DNA from: Candidatus Omnitrophota bacterium
GTDB taxonomy: Bacteria; Omnitrophota; JACPQZ01
DNA: 16,608 nt
Reading direction: 5' to 3'
Assembly: GCA_016190205.1 (NCBI GenBank)
Contig: JACPQZ010000071.1
Location: 1-16,608, forward strand
Shown here piece by piece: positions 1-7,337 of this stretch. The notes under the pieces are model-generated. The model was not told where the DNA came from and ran no database searches. It saw nothing but the letters and a program-made list of their open reading frames with translations. Both the position numbers and the translations under genes were made by a program. Position 1 is the first letter of the stretch. Each line of letters begins with the position of its first letter.

Positions 1-15
1 GCTTCGGCTGTTTTA

Positions 16-217
16 GGTGTTCTCCGCAGACGGCGAGGGAAAGAGAACGGCTGCTGTTTGAGGCCCGATTCGAGCGCGGCTCCTGCGAAGCTCCTCGCGG
101 ATTCCCGGACGATGAAGGAGCGAAGCAGGGGAAAATCAGCCAATGGGCTGATTTTGGGAGCGCGAGGGCTTAATCGGGCCGAGTTCAGCCGTTCCCCGAG
201 CCGGCTAGGAGAACACC
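16..217. repeat. Large nested inverted repeat (candidate structured RNA or palindromic element)
   Basis: The outer arms are GGTGTTCTCC (16-25) and its exact complement GGAGAACACC (208-217). Inside them, in matching order, are CGGC (31-34) with GCCG (200-203), AACGGCTG (46-53) with CAGCCGTT (186-193), and GGCCCGATT (62-70) with AATCGGGCC (172-180). The inner part holds two further helices: CCTGC (82-86) plus GCTCC (90-94) against GGAGC (117-121) plus GCAGG (125-129), and a hairpin of 10-bp arms around AATG (132-155). The collinear order of the arms makes chance unlikely. I see no open reading frame and no signature of RNase P, tmRNA or SRP RNA. A rod of this length could be a 6S-like RNA, but a dispersed palindromic repeat with GGTGTTCTCC ends fits at least as well. 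Confidence 0.55.
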
Positions 218-218
218 G

Positions 219-248
219 ACCCCCCTGAATACCTGGTCGAATGGGGGT
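219..248. other. Short C-run/G-run hairpin in gene-free left flank
   Basis: ACCCCCC (219-225) can pair with GGGGGT (243-248) around an 18-nt loop. There is no T-tract after it, so it is not a convincing intrinsic terminator. The rest of 249-293 shows nothing recognisable. Together with the large inverted repeat to its left this makes 1-330 a gene-free stretch. Confidence 0.25.
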
Positions 249-293
249 AAAACAGACGGCGGCCAAAGGGGACGAGACGGGCAGTTCAATAAC

Positions 294-323
294 TTGATCT
301 TGGGCAAGGGGTTGCGATATAAT
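294..323 (+). promoter_or_regulatory. Sigma-70-type promoter for def-fmt
   Basis: A -35-like TTGATC (294-299), an 18-bp spacer and a perfect -10 TATAAT (318-323). The def ATG is at 331, only 7 bp past the -10 box, so the expected transcription start falls on or next to the start codon. GGAG (327-330) directly abuts the ATG, too close to act as a normal Shine-Dalgarno. This predicts a leaderless or nearly leaderless def transcript. Confidence 0.6.
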
Positions 324-330
324 AACGGAG

Positions 331-810
331 ATGGCCATTCTTACGGTTCGCACGGTTCCCGATCCTGTTTTGCGGCAGAAGTCGAAGCCTGTGCAGGTGT
401 TTAATGCCAGTCTTAGAAAGCTGGTGGAGGACATGGTGGAGACCATGTTTTCCTCTGACGGGGTCGGCATTGCAGCGCCTCAGGTGGGTGTCCTGGAGCG
501 CGTGATCATAGCTTGTGAGACGGGTAAACCTGGGGACGAGCAGGTCTTCGTGAACCCTGTCATCAGCGCCCGGTCGGGGGAGGAGGCAGGCACAGAGGGC
601 TGTTTGAGCGTCCCGGGTGTGAGCGGGGACGTCAAGAGGGCTGCTTCCGTCACCCTCAAGGCACAAAACCTCGAAGGAGGCCATGTCCGGCTGAAGGCCA
701 ATGGCTTCTTTGCCCGTATCCTCCAGCATGAGATAGATCACCTGGATGGCATCCTCTTTATTGATCGGGTCGAAAGTCCACAGAAGGCAGAAACCGCTAA
801 CCCCCTCTAA
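331..810 (+). CDS. def: Peptide deformylase
   Basis: Removes the N-formyl group from the initiator methionine of new proteins in the cytosol. The 159-residue product carries all three family motifs: GVGIAAPQ (residues 44-51), EGCLS (89-93, metal ligand Cys91) and QHEIDHLDG (132-140, metal ligands His133 and His137 with catalytic Glu134). Length is normal for a bacterial deformylase. The start at ATG 331 gives the typical family N-terminus MAILTVRTVPDPVLR; no alternative start nearby is better. The gene abuts fmt, the usual pairing of the enzymes that remove and add the formyl group. The C-terminus is short and plain. Function is secure; the preferred metal cannot be read from sequence. Confidence 0.97.
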   Translation: MAILTVRTVPDPVLRQKSKPVQVFNASLRKLVEDMVETMFSSDGVGIAAPQVGVLERVIIACETGKPGDEQVFVNPVISARSGEEAGTEGCLSVPGVSGDVKRAASVTLKAQNLEGGHVRLKANGFFARILQHEIDHLDGILFIDRVESPQKAETANPL

Positions 811-1770
811 GTGAATCTCGTCTTCTTCGGAACGGCTCCCTTTGCGGCTCACGCGCTGAAAACTCTGGTCGCAAGCCGGCACCGGATCGTCTTGTGCGTG
901 ACTCAGCCGGACCGGCCGCAGGGGAGGGGGCAGCAAGAGCGTCCGTCGCCGGTCAAGGCTTGGGCCCTGGAGCATTCCATCACTGTGGTTCAGCCCGAGC
1001 GGCTCGAGGGCGCGGGAATCCTAAAGAAGTTTAAAGATTGCCCCTCGGATCTCGGCGTGGTGGTGGCATACGGGCAAAAGATACCGGCCGCGGTTCTAAA
1101 CGTTCCTAAACTGGGGTGTGTCAATATTCACGCGTCACTCCTGCCGCGCCACCGGGGGGCGGCTCCAATCCAGTGGGCGATCGCGTGCGGCGATACGACG
1201 ACCGGCATTACCGTGATCCAAATGAATGAAAGGATCGACGCGGGAGATATCCTTTACCAACGCGAGCTCGATATCGGAGACCGGGAGACCGCCACGGGGC
1301 TCGAGCGGCGTCTGGCAGATCTTATGAGCGAGTGTCTCATAGGAGGTCTTAAAGAGCTTGAGAAAGGCGCGCTTAAGGCCCGGCCGCAGCTTGAGCGCGG
1401 GGTCACCTACGCCCCGCGTCTTAAAAAAGAGGACGGGCTGATCCACTGGTCATGGACCGCCGAGAAGGTGGACCGTTGGGTGAGGGCCATGCAGCCCTGG
1501 CCGGGGGCGTATACCTGGTGGAAGGGCAAACTCATTAAGATTCTCAAGGGAAGTTCTATACCTCTCCCCGAACCGGATGAGGCGCCCGCAAAGCCTTCGG
1601 CCGCGGGGCAGGCTGGCTCGGCAGTGAAGGTTTCCCCAGAGGGCATAGAGGTCGCCTGCGGCGAGCGGGCCTACCGGATCACGGAACTTCAACTGGAGTC
1701 GGGGCGCGCCCTTTCCGCTTCGGAATTTCTGAATGGCCATACGCTTCAAGCAGGCGAGCGCCTGGGATAA
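811..1770 (+). CDS. fmt: Methionyl-tRNA formyltransferase
   Basis: Transfers a formyl group from 10-formyl-tetrahydrofolate to methionyl-tRNA(fMet), making the bacterial initiator tRNA. The 319-residue protein shows the formyltransferase signature NIHASLLPRHRGAAPI (residues 105-120), with catalytic Asn105 and His107, and Asp143 in the following MNERIDAGDIL segment. The N-terminal MNLVFFGTAPFA is typical, and a C-terminal tRNA-binding domain follows from about residue 210. The start is GTG at 811, the first base after the def stop codon, so translation is almost certainly coupled to def. About 170 bp separate its stop from gap, where a new promoter appears. Confidence 0.97.
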   Translation: MNLVFFGTAPFAAHALKTLVASRHRIVLCVTQPDRPQGRGQQERPSPVKAWALEHSITVVQPERLEGAGILKKFKDCPSDLGVVVAYGQKIPAAVLNVPKLGCVNIHASLLPRHRGAAPIQWAIACGDTTTGITVIQMNERIDAGDILYQRELDIGDRETATGLERRLADLMSECLIGGLKELEKGALKARPQLERGVTYAPRLKKEDGLIHWSWTAEKVDRWVRAMQPWPGAYTWWKGKLIKILKGSSIPLPEPDEAPAKPSAAGQAGSAVKVSPEGIEVACGERAYRITELQLESGRALSASEFLNGHTLQAGERLG

Positions 1771-1773
1771 GGG

Positions 1774-1803
1774 TTGACACGAGTTAAGTGCTGGCGATAG
1801 AAT
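1774..1803 (+). promoter_or_regulatory. Sigma-70-type promoter for gap-pgk-tpiA operon
   Basis: A perfect -35 TTGACA (1774-1779), an 18-bp spacer and TAGAAT (1798-1803; five of six -10 consensus bases), starting three bases after the fmt stop. The -10 box sits inside a dyad, GATAGAA (1796-1802) and TTCTATC (1809-1815), which could be an operator. The inferred transcript would have a leader of roughly 130 nt containing the inverted-repeat element at 1838-1921. Confidence 0.6.
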
Positions 1804-1837
1804 CTAGCTTCTATCTTCCGATCGCTATCGCGCTATC

Positions 1838-1921
1838 GGGGTCAGGTCTTGCATTATCACATTTCATACGCCTGCCAAACAATCGGAAGAAGCACAATGT
1901 TATAATGCAAGACCTGACCCC
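1838..1921. mobile_element. REP/RAYT-like inverted-repeat element (non-autonomous)
   Basis: Two 26-bp arms, 1838-1863 and 1896-1921, are reverse complements with one mismatch and enclose a 32-nt loop. The outermost 20 bp are perfect; the ends read GGGGTCAGGTCTTGC and its complement. From memory, ends beginning GGGGTCAGGTCTT occur around Y1/REP-associated tyrosine transposases (RAYT) in many bacterial genomes, so this is probably a mobilised non-autonomous copy. No transposase is present in the window. A CTTCCGAT/ATCGGAAG pair (1815-1822, 1882-1889) offers an alternative fold. It lies in the leader of gap, 10 bp before the ribosome binding site. Confidence 0.65.
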
Positions 1922-1941
1922 GTACCTATAGGAGATGTGAG

Positions 1942-2952
1942 ATGGCAGTTCGAGTAGGAATAAACGGTTTCGGCCGCATTGGCCGCAATATCTTTCGGGC
2001 GGGATTCGGGCGCAAGGGAATGGAATTTGTGGCGGTCAATGACCTGCCCTACCCCACGGAGACCCTGGCCCATCTCTTAAAGTACGATTCGAACCTGGGG
2101 GAGTGGGAGCACCCGGTCCAGGCAAACGGCACGTCTCTTAAAATTCGCGAGACCTCGCTGAAGGTCTTGAGCTGCAAGAGCCCTGCTGACATCCCCTGGA
2201 AAGATCTGGGCGTAGACATCGTGGTGGAGTCCACGGGCGTGTTCACCAGTCGTGATAAGGCGGAGGGACATCTTAAGGCCGGTGCCAAGAAAGTGATCAT
2301 CAGCGCCCCGGCCAAAAACGAGGACATCACGATCGTCCTGGGGGTCAACGACAGGGCGTATGATCCCAAAAAGCACTCCGTGCTCTCGAATGCAAGCTGC
2401 ACGACCAATTGCCTCGCGCCGGTCGCGAAGGTTATCCTGGACAACTTCGGGATTGTGCGGGGACTCATGACCACGATCCATTCCTATACCAACGATCAGC
2501 GTATCCTGGACCTCGCGCATGAAGATCTGCGCAGGGCGCGTGCGGGTGCTCTTTCGATGATCCCCACGACCACGGGCGCCGCGAAGGCGGTGAGCCTTGT
2601 GCTCCCCCAGCTCAAGGGCAAGCTTGACGGCCTGGCGATCCGGGTACCCACTCCGAATGTCTCCCTGATTGATCTGGTATGCGAGGTGGAGAAAGATACA
2701 ACGAAAGACGCGGTCAATAACGCCATGCGCGCGGCCGCGGCGGGTCCCATGAAGCATATCCTGTCCGTAAGCGATGCGCCCTTGGTCTCCCGCGACTTCA
2801 ACAAAAATCCCAAATCCGCCATCGTGGACGCGCCGCTTACGTCCGTCATGGAGAACCGCATGGTCAAGGTCTTGGCTTGGTACGACAACGAATGGGGTTA
2901 TTCCAACCGCGTGGTGGACTTGATCGACTTCGTGGCTGCAAAGGGACTGTGA
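1942..2952 (+). CDS. gap: Glyceraldehyde-3-phosphate dehydrogenase, type I
   Basis: Oxidises glyceraldehyde-3-phosphate to 1,3-bisphosphoglycerate with NAD in glycolysis. The 336-residue product has the NAD-binding start [11 protein letters not shown] (residues 5-15), the catalytic motif SNASCTTNC (149-157, nucleophile Cys153) and general base His180. Asp34, together with Leu at the specificity position in the [13 protein letters not shown] segment, points to NAD rather than NADP. A GGAG Shine-Dalgarno (1931-1934) lies 7 nt before ATG 1942. The gene heads a gap-pgk-tpiA set that supplies three consecutive steps. It overlaps pgk by GTGA. Expression probably starts at the promoter at 1774-1803 and crosses the inverted repeat in the leader. 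Confidence 0.98.
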   Translation: MAVRVGINGFGRIGRNIFRAGFGRKGMEFVAVNDLPYPTETLAHLLKYDSNLGEWEHPVQANGTSLKIRETSLKVLSCKSPADIPWKDLGVDIVVESTGVFTSRDKAEGHLKAGAKKVIISAPAKNEDITIVLGVNDRAYDPKKHSVLSNASCTTNCLAPVAKVILDNFGIVRGLMTTIHSYTNDQRILDLAHEDLRRARAGALSMIPTTTGAAKAVSLVLPQLKGKLDGLAIRVPTPNVSLIDLVCEVEKDTTKDAVNNAMRAAAAGPMKHILSVSDAPLVSRDFNKNPKSAIVDAPLTSVMENRMVKVLAWYDNEWGYSNRVVDLIDFVAAKGL

Positions 2953-4217
2953 GCTTGCGCCGTCAGATGGATCTTGCATCACCCAAGAAGACAGTCCGCG
3001 ACGTCGCTGTGCGCGGAAAACGGGTTCTCATGCGCGTGGATTTCAACTGTCCGCAGCACGAGGACGGCTCCGTTGCGGATGACCTGCGCATCCGGGAGGC
3101 CCTGCCCACGCTTCGCTACTGCTTGGATGAAGGGGCATCCCTCATCCTCATGTCACACCTGGGCCGTCCGGACGGCGCCGTCAAGGAGAAGCTTAGGCTG
3201 GACCCTGTGGCCCGGCGGCTTGAATCCCTCATCGAGTGCCCTGTTATGAAATTAAATGAGATTGTAGGACCTTCCGTGCGGCAGGCAGCGCAAGGTCTTA
3301 AGCCCGGCGGTATCCTCATGCTCGAGAATCTGCGCTTCGACCCGCGGGAGGAAAAGAACGACCCGGCATTTGCCCGGGAACTTGCCTGGCTGGGGGAGAT
3401 ATTTGTAAACGACGCCTTTGGCACGGCCCACCGGGCGCATGCCTCAACCGAAGGGGTGGCGAGGCACCTCCCGGCCGTGGCGGGGCTTTTGATGGCCCGG
3501 GAGATCGCGGCGTTCAATAAGATATTGTCCGAGCCGGAGCATCCCTTCGTGGCCATCATCGGGGGCGCCAAGGTGGAGGGCAAGATCGATGCTATCATGA
3601 ATCTCATGCAGCACGTGGATACCTTTCTCATCGCAGGGCGGATCGGGTTTACCCTGCTCGCCACGACGGATTATCCGCTCGCGAATTCCGGACCCCAGCT
3701 GGACAAGCTGGATGTCGCGCGCCAGATCTTGAGCGAGGCCCGGAGGCGCAAGCGGCGCATCGTGCTTCCGGTGGATCACAGGTCGGGGCCTAAGATCGAG
3801 CGGGGCGCCCCATCCGAGGTAAAGAGGGGTGTACGCGACGGCTGGGCGGCTGCGGATATTGGAACCGAAACGCTGGTCCTGTTTGAAAAGGAGATCGCCA
3901 AGGCCCGCACCATCCTCTGGAATGGACCCGTGGGCGTATTCGAGGTCCCGCCCTATGATCAGGGCTCGCGCGCGCTGGCCGAGGCCCTCGCGCGCTCATC
4001 GGCGACCACTGTCATTGGGGGCGGCGATACGGCCCGCTCGATCCTGGAGTTCGGCCTTGCGGATAAGATGACCCACGTCTCGACGGGGGGAGGGGCAAGC
4101 CTTGAGATGCTGGAGGGGAAGGAACTTCCGGGCGTCGCTGTGCTTCAGAACAGGGAAGCGGGAAGCGGGAAGCGGGAAGCGGGAAGCGGGGTGCGGGAGC
4201 AAAAGTTTCGTGCGTAA
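2949..4217 (+). CDS. pgk: Phosphoglycerate kinase with repeat-encoded C-terminal tail
   Basis: Transfers the acyl phosphate of 1,3-bisphosphoglycerate to ADP, giving ATP and 3-phosphoglycerate. Visible motifs are RVDFN (residues 29-33 from this start), SHLGRP (69-74), GGAKVEGKI, the nucleotide-site WNGPVGVFE and GGGDTARSI, and the C-terminal [19 protein letters not shown]. The start chosen is GTG 2949, which overlaps the gap stop (GTGA), with AAAGGG just upstream. ATG 2967 is an equally possible start and gives a more typical N-terminus. The protein should end near ELPGVAVLQ. Instead it continues about 20 residues through a GGGAAGC heptamer array, which encodes the seven-residue repeats REAGSGK and REAGSGV before a final REQKFRA. 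The tail is unlikely to be catalytic. Confidence 0.96.
   Translation: MSLRRQMDLASPKKTVRDVAVRGKRVLMRVDFNCPQHEDGSVADDLRIREALPTLRYCLDEGASLILMSHLGRPDGAVKEKLRLDPVARRLESLIECPVMKLNEIVGPSVRQAAQGLKPGGILMLENLRFDPREEKNDPAFARELAWLGEIFVNDAFGTAHRAHASTEGVARHLPAVAGLLMAREIAAFNKILSEPEHPFVAIIGGAKVEGKIDAIMNLMQHVDTFLIAGRIGFTLLATTDYPLANSGPQLDKLDVARQILSEARRRKRRIVLPVDHRSGPKIERGAPSEVKRGVRDGWAAADIGTETLVLFEKEIAKARTILWNGPVGVFEVPPYDQGSRALAEALARSSATTVIGGGDTARSILEFGLADKMTHVSTGGGASLEMLEGKELPGVAVLQNREAGSGKREAGSGVREQKFRA
4153..4201. repeat. Heptanucleotide tandem array, unit GGGAAGC
   Basis: Five perfect GGGAAGC units (4153-4187) are followed by two decayed units, GGGGTGC and GGGAGCA (to 4201). The array lies inside the last codons of pgk. 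Because three 7-bp units equal 21 bp, it is translated as a seven-residue repeat. Its last unit holds GGGAG (4195-4199), 10 nt before the tpiA GTG start, so it also appears to serve as the tpiA ribosome binding site. Confidence 0.9.
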
Positions 4218-4983
4218 AAAATTTATCTGCGGCAACTGGAAAATGAATAAGACCACCCAGGAGGCGTGCCAGTTTGCTTCCGAGATCAGGGGTATGGAGA
4301 AAAAATTTGAGGGGGTCGAAGTCGGGATTTGCCCTCCCTACACGGCGCTTCAGGCCGTGCACGGCGTATTGGATGGAGGCTCCATCCTCCTGGGGGCACA
4401 GGACGTGGCGTGGGCACAGGACGGGGCCTACACCGGAGAGGTCTCTCCCCTCATGCTTAAAGAGGTGGGCTGTACGTTTGCCTTGGTGGGCCATTCCGAA
4501 AGGCGCACCCTTCTCGACGAGTCAGACGAGCTCATTAACAGGAAGCTCTTAAGCGCCCTTCAATTCAATATGACCCCGCTCCTGTGTGTGGGGGAGTCGC
4601 TGGACGAGCGGGAGAGGGGAATGACGGAGCGCGTTGTTGAAACACAGCTTAGGGGCTGCCTGGCAGGCACGGATGCCAAGGCCCTGTCTCGCATGGTGAT
4701 TGCGTATGAGCCGGTTTGGGCCATCGGCACCGGCCGGAACGCTACCCCGCACGAGGCCCAGGAGGTGCATGCCTTCGTGCGGCGTTTTTTGGCCGGTCGT
4801 TTCGAGGCCGAGGCGTCACAGGACGCCCAGATTCTCTACGGCGGCAGTGTAACACCTAAGAACGCGGCGGCGCTCTTGGCGCAGCCCGATATTGACGGAG
4901 CGCTCGTGGGCGGCGCGAGTCTTGACGTGCGCTCGTTTACCGACATCATTCAGGCGGCGCGGGAAATCGCGCAGGCGGTGTAA
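4210..4983 (+). CDS. tpiA: Triosephosphate isomerase
   Basis: Interconverts dihydroxyacetone phosphate and glyceraldehyde-3-phosphate. The 257-residue protein has the substrate lysine in GNWKMN (Lys11), the electrophilic histidine in GHSERR (His95), the catalytic base in YEPVWAIGTG (Glu167 with the flexible loop after it) and the phosphate-binding YGGSV (residues 210-214). Start GTG 4210 gives [13 protein letters not shown], matching the family. The frame remains open far upstream, but that extension would read through the pgk repeat array. The start overlaps the end of pgk by 8 bp, and its Shine-Dalgarno is the decayed final unit of the heptamer array. secG follows after 2 bp. Confidence 0.97.
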   Translation: MRKKFICGNWKMNKTTQEACQFASEIRGMEKKFEGVEVGICPPYTALQAVHGVLDGGSILLGAQDVAWAQDGAYTGEVSPLMLKEVGCTFALVGHSERRTLLDESDELINRKLLSALQFNMTPLLCVGESLDERERGMTERVVETQLRGCLAGTDAKALSRMVIAYEPVWAIGTGRNATPHEAQEVHAFVRRFLAGRFEAEASQDAQILYGGSVTPKNAAALLAQPDIDGALVGGASLDVRSFTDIIQAAREIAQAV

Positions 4984-4985
4984 AA

Positions 4986-5462
4986 ATGTTCTTCATCCTT
5001 CTGGTGATCGTTCACGTCATAGTCTGCCTCATTCTTATCCTCGTCATCCTGCTGCAGGCCGGCCGCGGCGCGGGCTTGAGCGGGTTTCTGGGCGGGGGGG
5101 CCACGCAAACATTCTTCGGGACCCGGGCGGGGGATTTTCTGACCCAAGCCACGCGTGTGGCGGCGATCCTTTTTCTCGTCACGTGTTTAGGGCTAGGGGT
5201 GGTTACGGCGCGCCGCAGCCGTTCCCTTCTGGGGGGCGCTCGCGTGGCTCCCCAGATCGATCTTACGGAACCCGTCCCTCCGTTGGAATCGGAGCCGTGG
5301 CCAAGCGAACCGGGTGCGCAAGGTGAAGTGCCACCGGGCGCCGCGGTTGAAACACCTGTTCCGCCGGAGGGTCTTCCGGAAGAGGGCGTAACGCCCCAAA
5401 CCACGGGGGAAGAGACGATTGAAACGGTGTTCCCCGACCTGGACTCCGGCGCCAAGGAGTAA
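4986..5462 (+). CDS. secG: Preprotein translocase subunit SecG
   Basis: Small inner-membrane subunit of the SecYEG translocon that assists protein export. Two membrane segments are visible (residues about 3-23 and 55-77), separated by the conserved glycine-rich stretch LQAGRGAGLSGFLGGG (23-38). At 158 residues it is longer than most SecG proteins. The extra length is a Pro/Glu-rich, probably disordered C-terminal tail from about residue 85. The ATG lies 2 bp after the tpiA stop; linkage of secG to tpiA is common in bacteria. Its stop codon lies at the edge of a 24-bp perfect palindrome, and its last codons are overlapped by the probable start of the binding-protein gene. Confidence 0.92.
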   Translation: MFFILLVIVHVIVCLILILVILLQAGRGAGLSGFLGGGATQTFFGTRAGDFLTQATRVAAILFLVTCLGLGVVTARRSRSLLGGARVAPQIDLTEPVPPLESEPWPSEPGAQGEVPPGAAVETPVPPEGLPEEGVTPQTTGEETIETVFPDLDSGAKE

Positions 5463-7233
5463 TGCGGCCCGGCCGGGCCGCATTGTCCGGCTCGCCGTCA
5501 TCTTCCTCCTCGCCGGGATTGCGGGCTGCGGTCCCCGTCCGGAAGAGCCGGCAAAGGGTGGCGGGGCCCAAGACCAACCTCTTCCCGGCGCGCCGCGGTA
5601 CGGCGGCGAGCTCGTACTGGGAACTACCTCCGACCCCAAATCTTTTAATCCCATCCTCGCGAAAGAGACGTCCACCACCGCGATCACCGGGCTTATTTTT
5701 GAAGGGCTCACGCGTACGGACGGCGTGACGACGCGCGTCGAACCCCATCTGGCCGAATCTTGGGAACACACCCCGGATGGACGCGTCTGGACCTTTCATC
5801 TGCGTCATGATGTGGTTTGGTCGGACGGCGCCCCTTTCACCGCCGACGACGTCGTCTTCACCTTCCGTCAGCTCATATTTAATCCTGATATCCCTTCGAG
5901 CGCGCGAGACATTTTCAGGGTTGGGGACCGGGACATCGAAGTGGAGATGTCCGACACCCACACGGTCGTGTTCCGGCTCGAAGCGCCTTTTGCCCCTTTT
6001 ACGCGGGCCCTGGCGCAGGAAATACTGCCGAGGCACAAGCTCGAGGAGGTGGTTGCGAGAGGTGACTTTAACCACCATTGGGGTGTGGACGCCCGGCCGG
6101 GGGACGTCGTCGGGACGGGCCCTTTCACGCTGGAAAATTACCATGCCGGCGAGCGGGTGGATTTGGTCCGCAATCCAAATTACTGGAAGAAGGACGGCGA
6201 GGGGAGGAACCTTCCCTATCTCGATAGGATCCGCTACCTGATCATGACGAACCTGGACGTGGAGCTCCTCAAGTTTCAGGAGGGGGAGCTCGATTATTAC
6301 GGGATGCGCGGCTCGGATTACGCCATCTTAAAACCCCAGGAAAAAGCCGGTAAGTTTACCGTGATGAACACGGGACCTGCCTTCGGCACGAATTTTCTGG
6401 TCTTTAACCAAAACACGGGCGTCCACCCCGCGACGGGAAGGCCCTATCTGGAGCCGCACAAGCTCGCGTGGTTTAGGGACGCGCGTTTCCGCAGGGCCGT
6501 GGCGCACGCGATCGACCGGCCCAGCATTATCCAGATTGTCATGAATGGGCTGGGCTTCGAGCAGGACGCGGCCATGAGCCCTTCAGCCGGTTTTTTCTAT
6601 CATCCCGGCGTGGTCCGGCATGATTACAATCCCGATGCCTCGAAGGCCCTCCTGGCCGAAATGGGTCTCGCGGACCGGGACGGGGACGGGGTGAGAGAGG
6701 ATATGGAAGGGCGCCCCCTCGAATTTTCACTCAACACGAATTCGGGGAACACGGAGCGCATTCGGATCGCGGAGATTGTGCGCAAGGACCTGGAAGTGAT
6801 CGGCTGCCGCGTATTTTTTACCCCCCTTGAATTCAACCACCTCGTGACTAAGCTCAATGTCTCCTTTGACTGGGAGGCCGTCATACTGGGTCTTACGGGC
6901 GGCATCGAACCCCACTTCGGGGCGAACGTGTGGTTCTCCTGGGGCCAGCTTCATCTCTGGTTTCCCCAGCAGGAAAAGCCCTCCACCGAGTGGGAAGCGC
7001 GTATAGACGAGCTTTATACAAGTGCTGCGCAGGAGTTGGATGAGGGCATGCGCAAGCTCCTCTATGACGAATGGCAGCGCATCGTCTCCGAGGAACTTCC
7101 TTTGATCTACACGGTGCTCCCGCCGAATCTCTTCGCCATCCGCAATAAGTTCGGGAACCTCAAGCCCACGGCCTACGGAGGGGCGTTCCATAATATTGAG
7201 GAGATATACCTATTAGATACCAGAGACCAGTAA
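5419..7233 (+). CDS. Peptide-type ABC transporter substrate-binding lipoprotein (SBP_bac_5 family)
   Basis: Extracytoplasmic binding protein that delivers peptides or similar ligands to the permeases encoded downstream. A signal peptide with hydrophobic core LAVIFLLAGIAG ends in a lipobox with Cys37 from this start, so the mature protein is lipid-anchored. Family features include the early YGGELVLGTTSDPKSFNPI, the LAESWEHTPDGRVWTFHLR segment and RRAVAHAIDRPSI. At 604 residues it resembles the larger DppA/OppA/YejA-type members. The start is uncertain: TTG 5419 has a GGGGGA ribosome binding site about 8 nt upstream and overlaps secG, whereas the ATG at 5462 is out of frame. The last codons (DTRDQ) and the stop lie inside an ACCAG heptamer array. 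The substrate cannot be assigned. Confidence 0.9.
   Translation: MKRCSPTWTPAPRSNAARPGRIVRLAVIFLLAGIAGCGPRPEEPAKGGGAQDQPLPGAPRYGGELVLGTTSDPKSFNPILAKETSTTAITGLIFEGLTRTDGVTTRVEPHLAESWEHTPDGRVWTFHLRHDVVWSDGAPFTADDVVFTFRQLIFNPDIPSSARDIFRVGDRDIEVEMSDTHTVVFRLEAPFAPFTRALAQEILPRHKLEEVVARGDFNHHWGVDARPGDVVGTGPFTLENYHAGERVDLVRNPNYWKKDGEGRNLPYLDRIRYLIMTNLDVELLKFQEGELDYYGMRGSDYAILKPQEKAGKFTVMNTGPAFGTNFLVFNQNTGVHPATGRPYLEPHKLAWFRDARFRRAVAHAIDRPSIIQIVMNGLGFEQDAAMSPSAGFFYHPGVVRHDYNPDASKALLAEMGLADRDGDGVREDMEGRPLEFSLNTNSGNTERIRIAEIVRKDLEVIGCRVFFTPLEFNHLVTKLNVSFDWEAVILGLTGGIEPHFGANVWFSWGQLHLWFPQQEKPSTEWEARIDELYTSAAQELDEGMRKLLYDEWQRIVSEELPLIYTVLPPNLFAIRNKFGNLKPTAYGGAFHNIEEIYLLDTRDQ
5461..5484. repeat. 24-bp perfect palindrome at secG/binding-protein junction
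   Basis: The sequence from 5461 to 5484 equals its own reverse complement (half-site AATGCGGCCCGG). It begins inside the secG stop codon and lies in the codons just before the signal-peptide core of the binding protein. In RNA it would fold into a very GC-rich hairpin with a GGCC loop. No T-tract follows, so it is not a standard terminator. It could stall ribosomes or RNase, or be a remnant of a palindromic element. Confidence 0.85.
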
Positions 7234-7268
7234 CCAGTAACCAGAAGAAACTAGAAACCAGATACCAG
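7217..7268. repeat. Heptanucleotide tandem array, unit NNACCAG
   Basis: Six ACCAG-type heptamers (variants ATACCAG, AGACCAG, TAACCAG and AAACCAG), with one 10-bp interruption at 7245-7254. The binding-protein stop codon TAA (7231-7233) is part of the third unit, so the array begins inside the gene. The same unit type recurs at 12583-12666 and 16568-16608. Confidence 0.85.
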
Positions 7269-7274
7269 GTCCGT

Positions 7275-7337
7275 ACTTCGAACTTCGAACATCGACTTTC
7301 GAAGTCCGAAGTTCGAGGTTCGATGTCCGGTCGTCGG
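7275..7337. repeat. Heptanucleotide tandem array, unit NNTTCGA
   Basis: Nine consecutive heptamers, the first seven ending in CGA (ACTTCGA twice, then ACATCGA, CTTTCGA, AGTCCGA, AGTTCGA, GGTTCGA) and two decayed units at the right. The TTCGA core is nearly self-complementary, so the array forms the inner helix of the long hairpin at 7216-7365. Confidence 0.8.

Noticed and set aside
16-217. RNase P RNA, tmRNA or SRP RNA identity for the large inverted repeat
   Set aside because: None of the conserved sequence blocks of these RNAs could be found; only the nested pairing is supported.
2077-2982. Long minus-strand open frame (about 300 codons) opposite gap
   Set aside because: It is the antisense shadow of gap in GC-rich DNA. 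It has no recognisable domain and no ribosome binding site, and the + strand has an unambiguous enzyme.
4102-4209. Upstream extension of tpiA (frame open from 4102)
   Set aside because: The extra residues would come from out-of-frame pgk sequence and the repeat array. The family N-terminus begins at GTG 4210.
5263-6144. Long minus-strand open frame opposite secG and the binding protein
   Set aside because: Antisense shadow with Arg/Pro/Gly-rich low-information sequence; both + strand genes are well supported.
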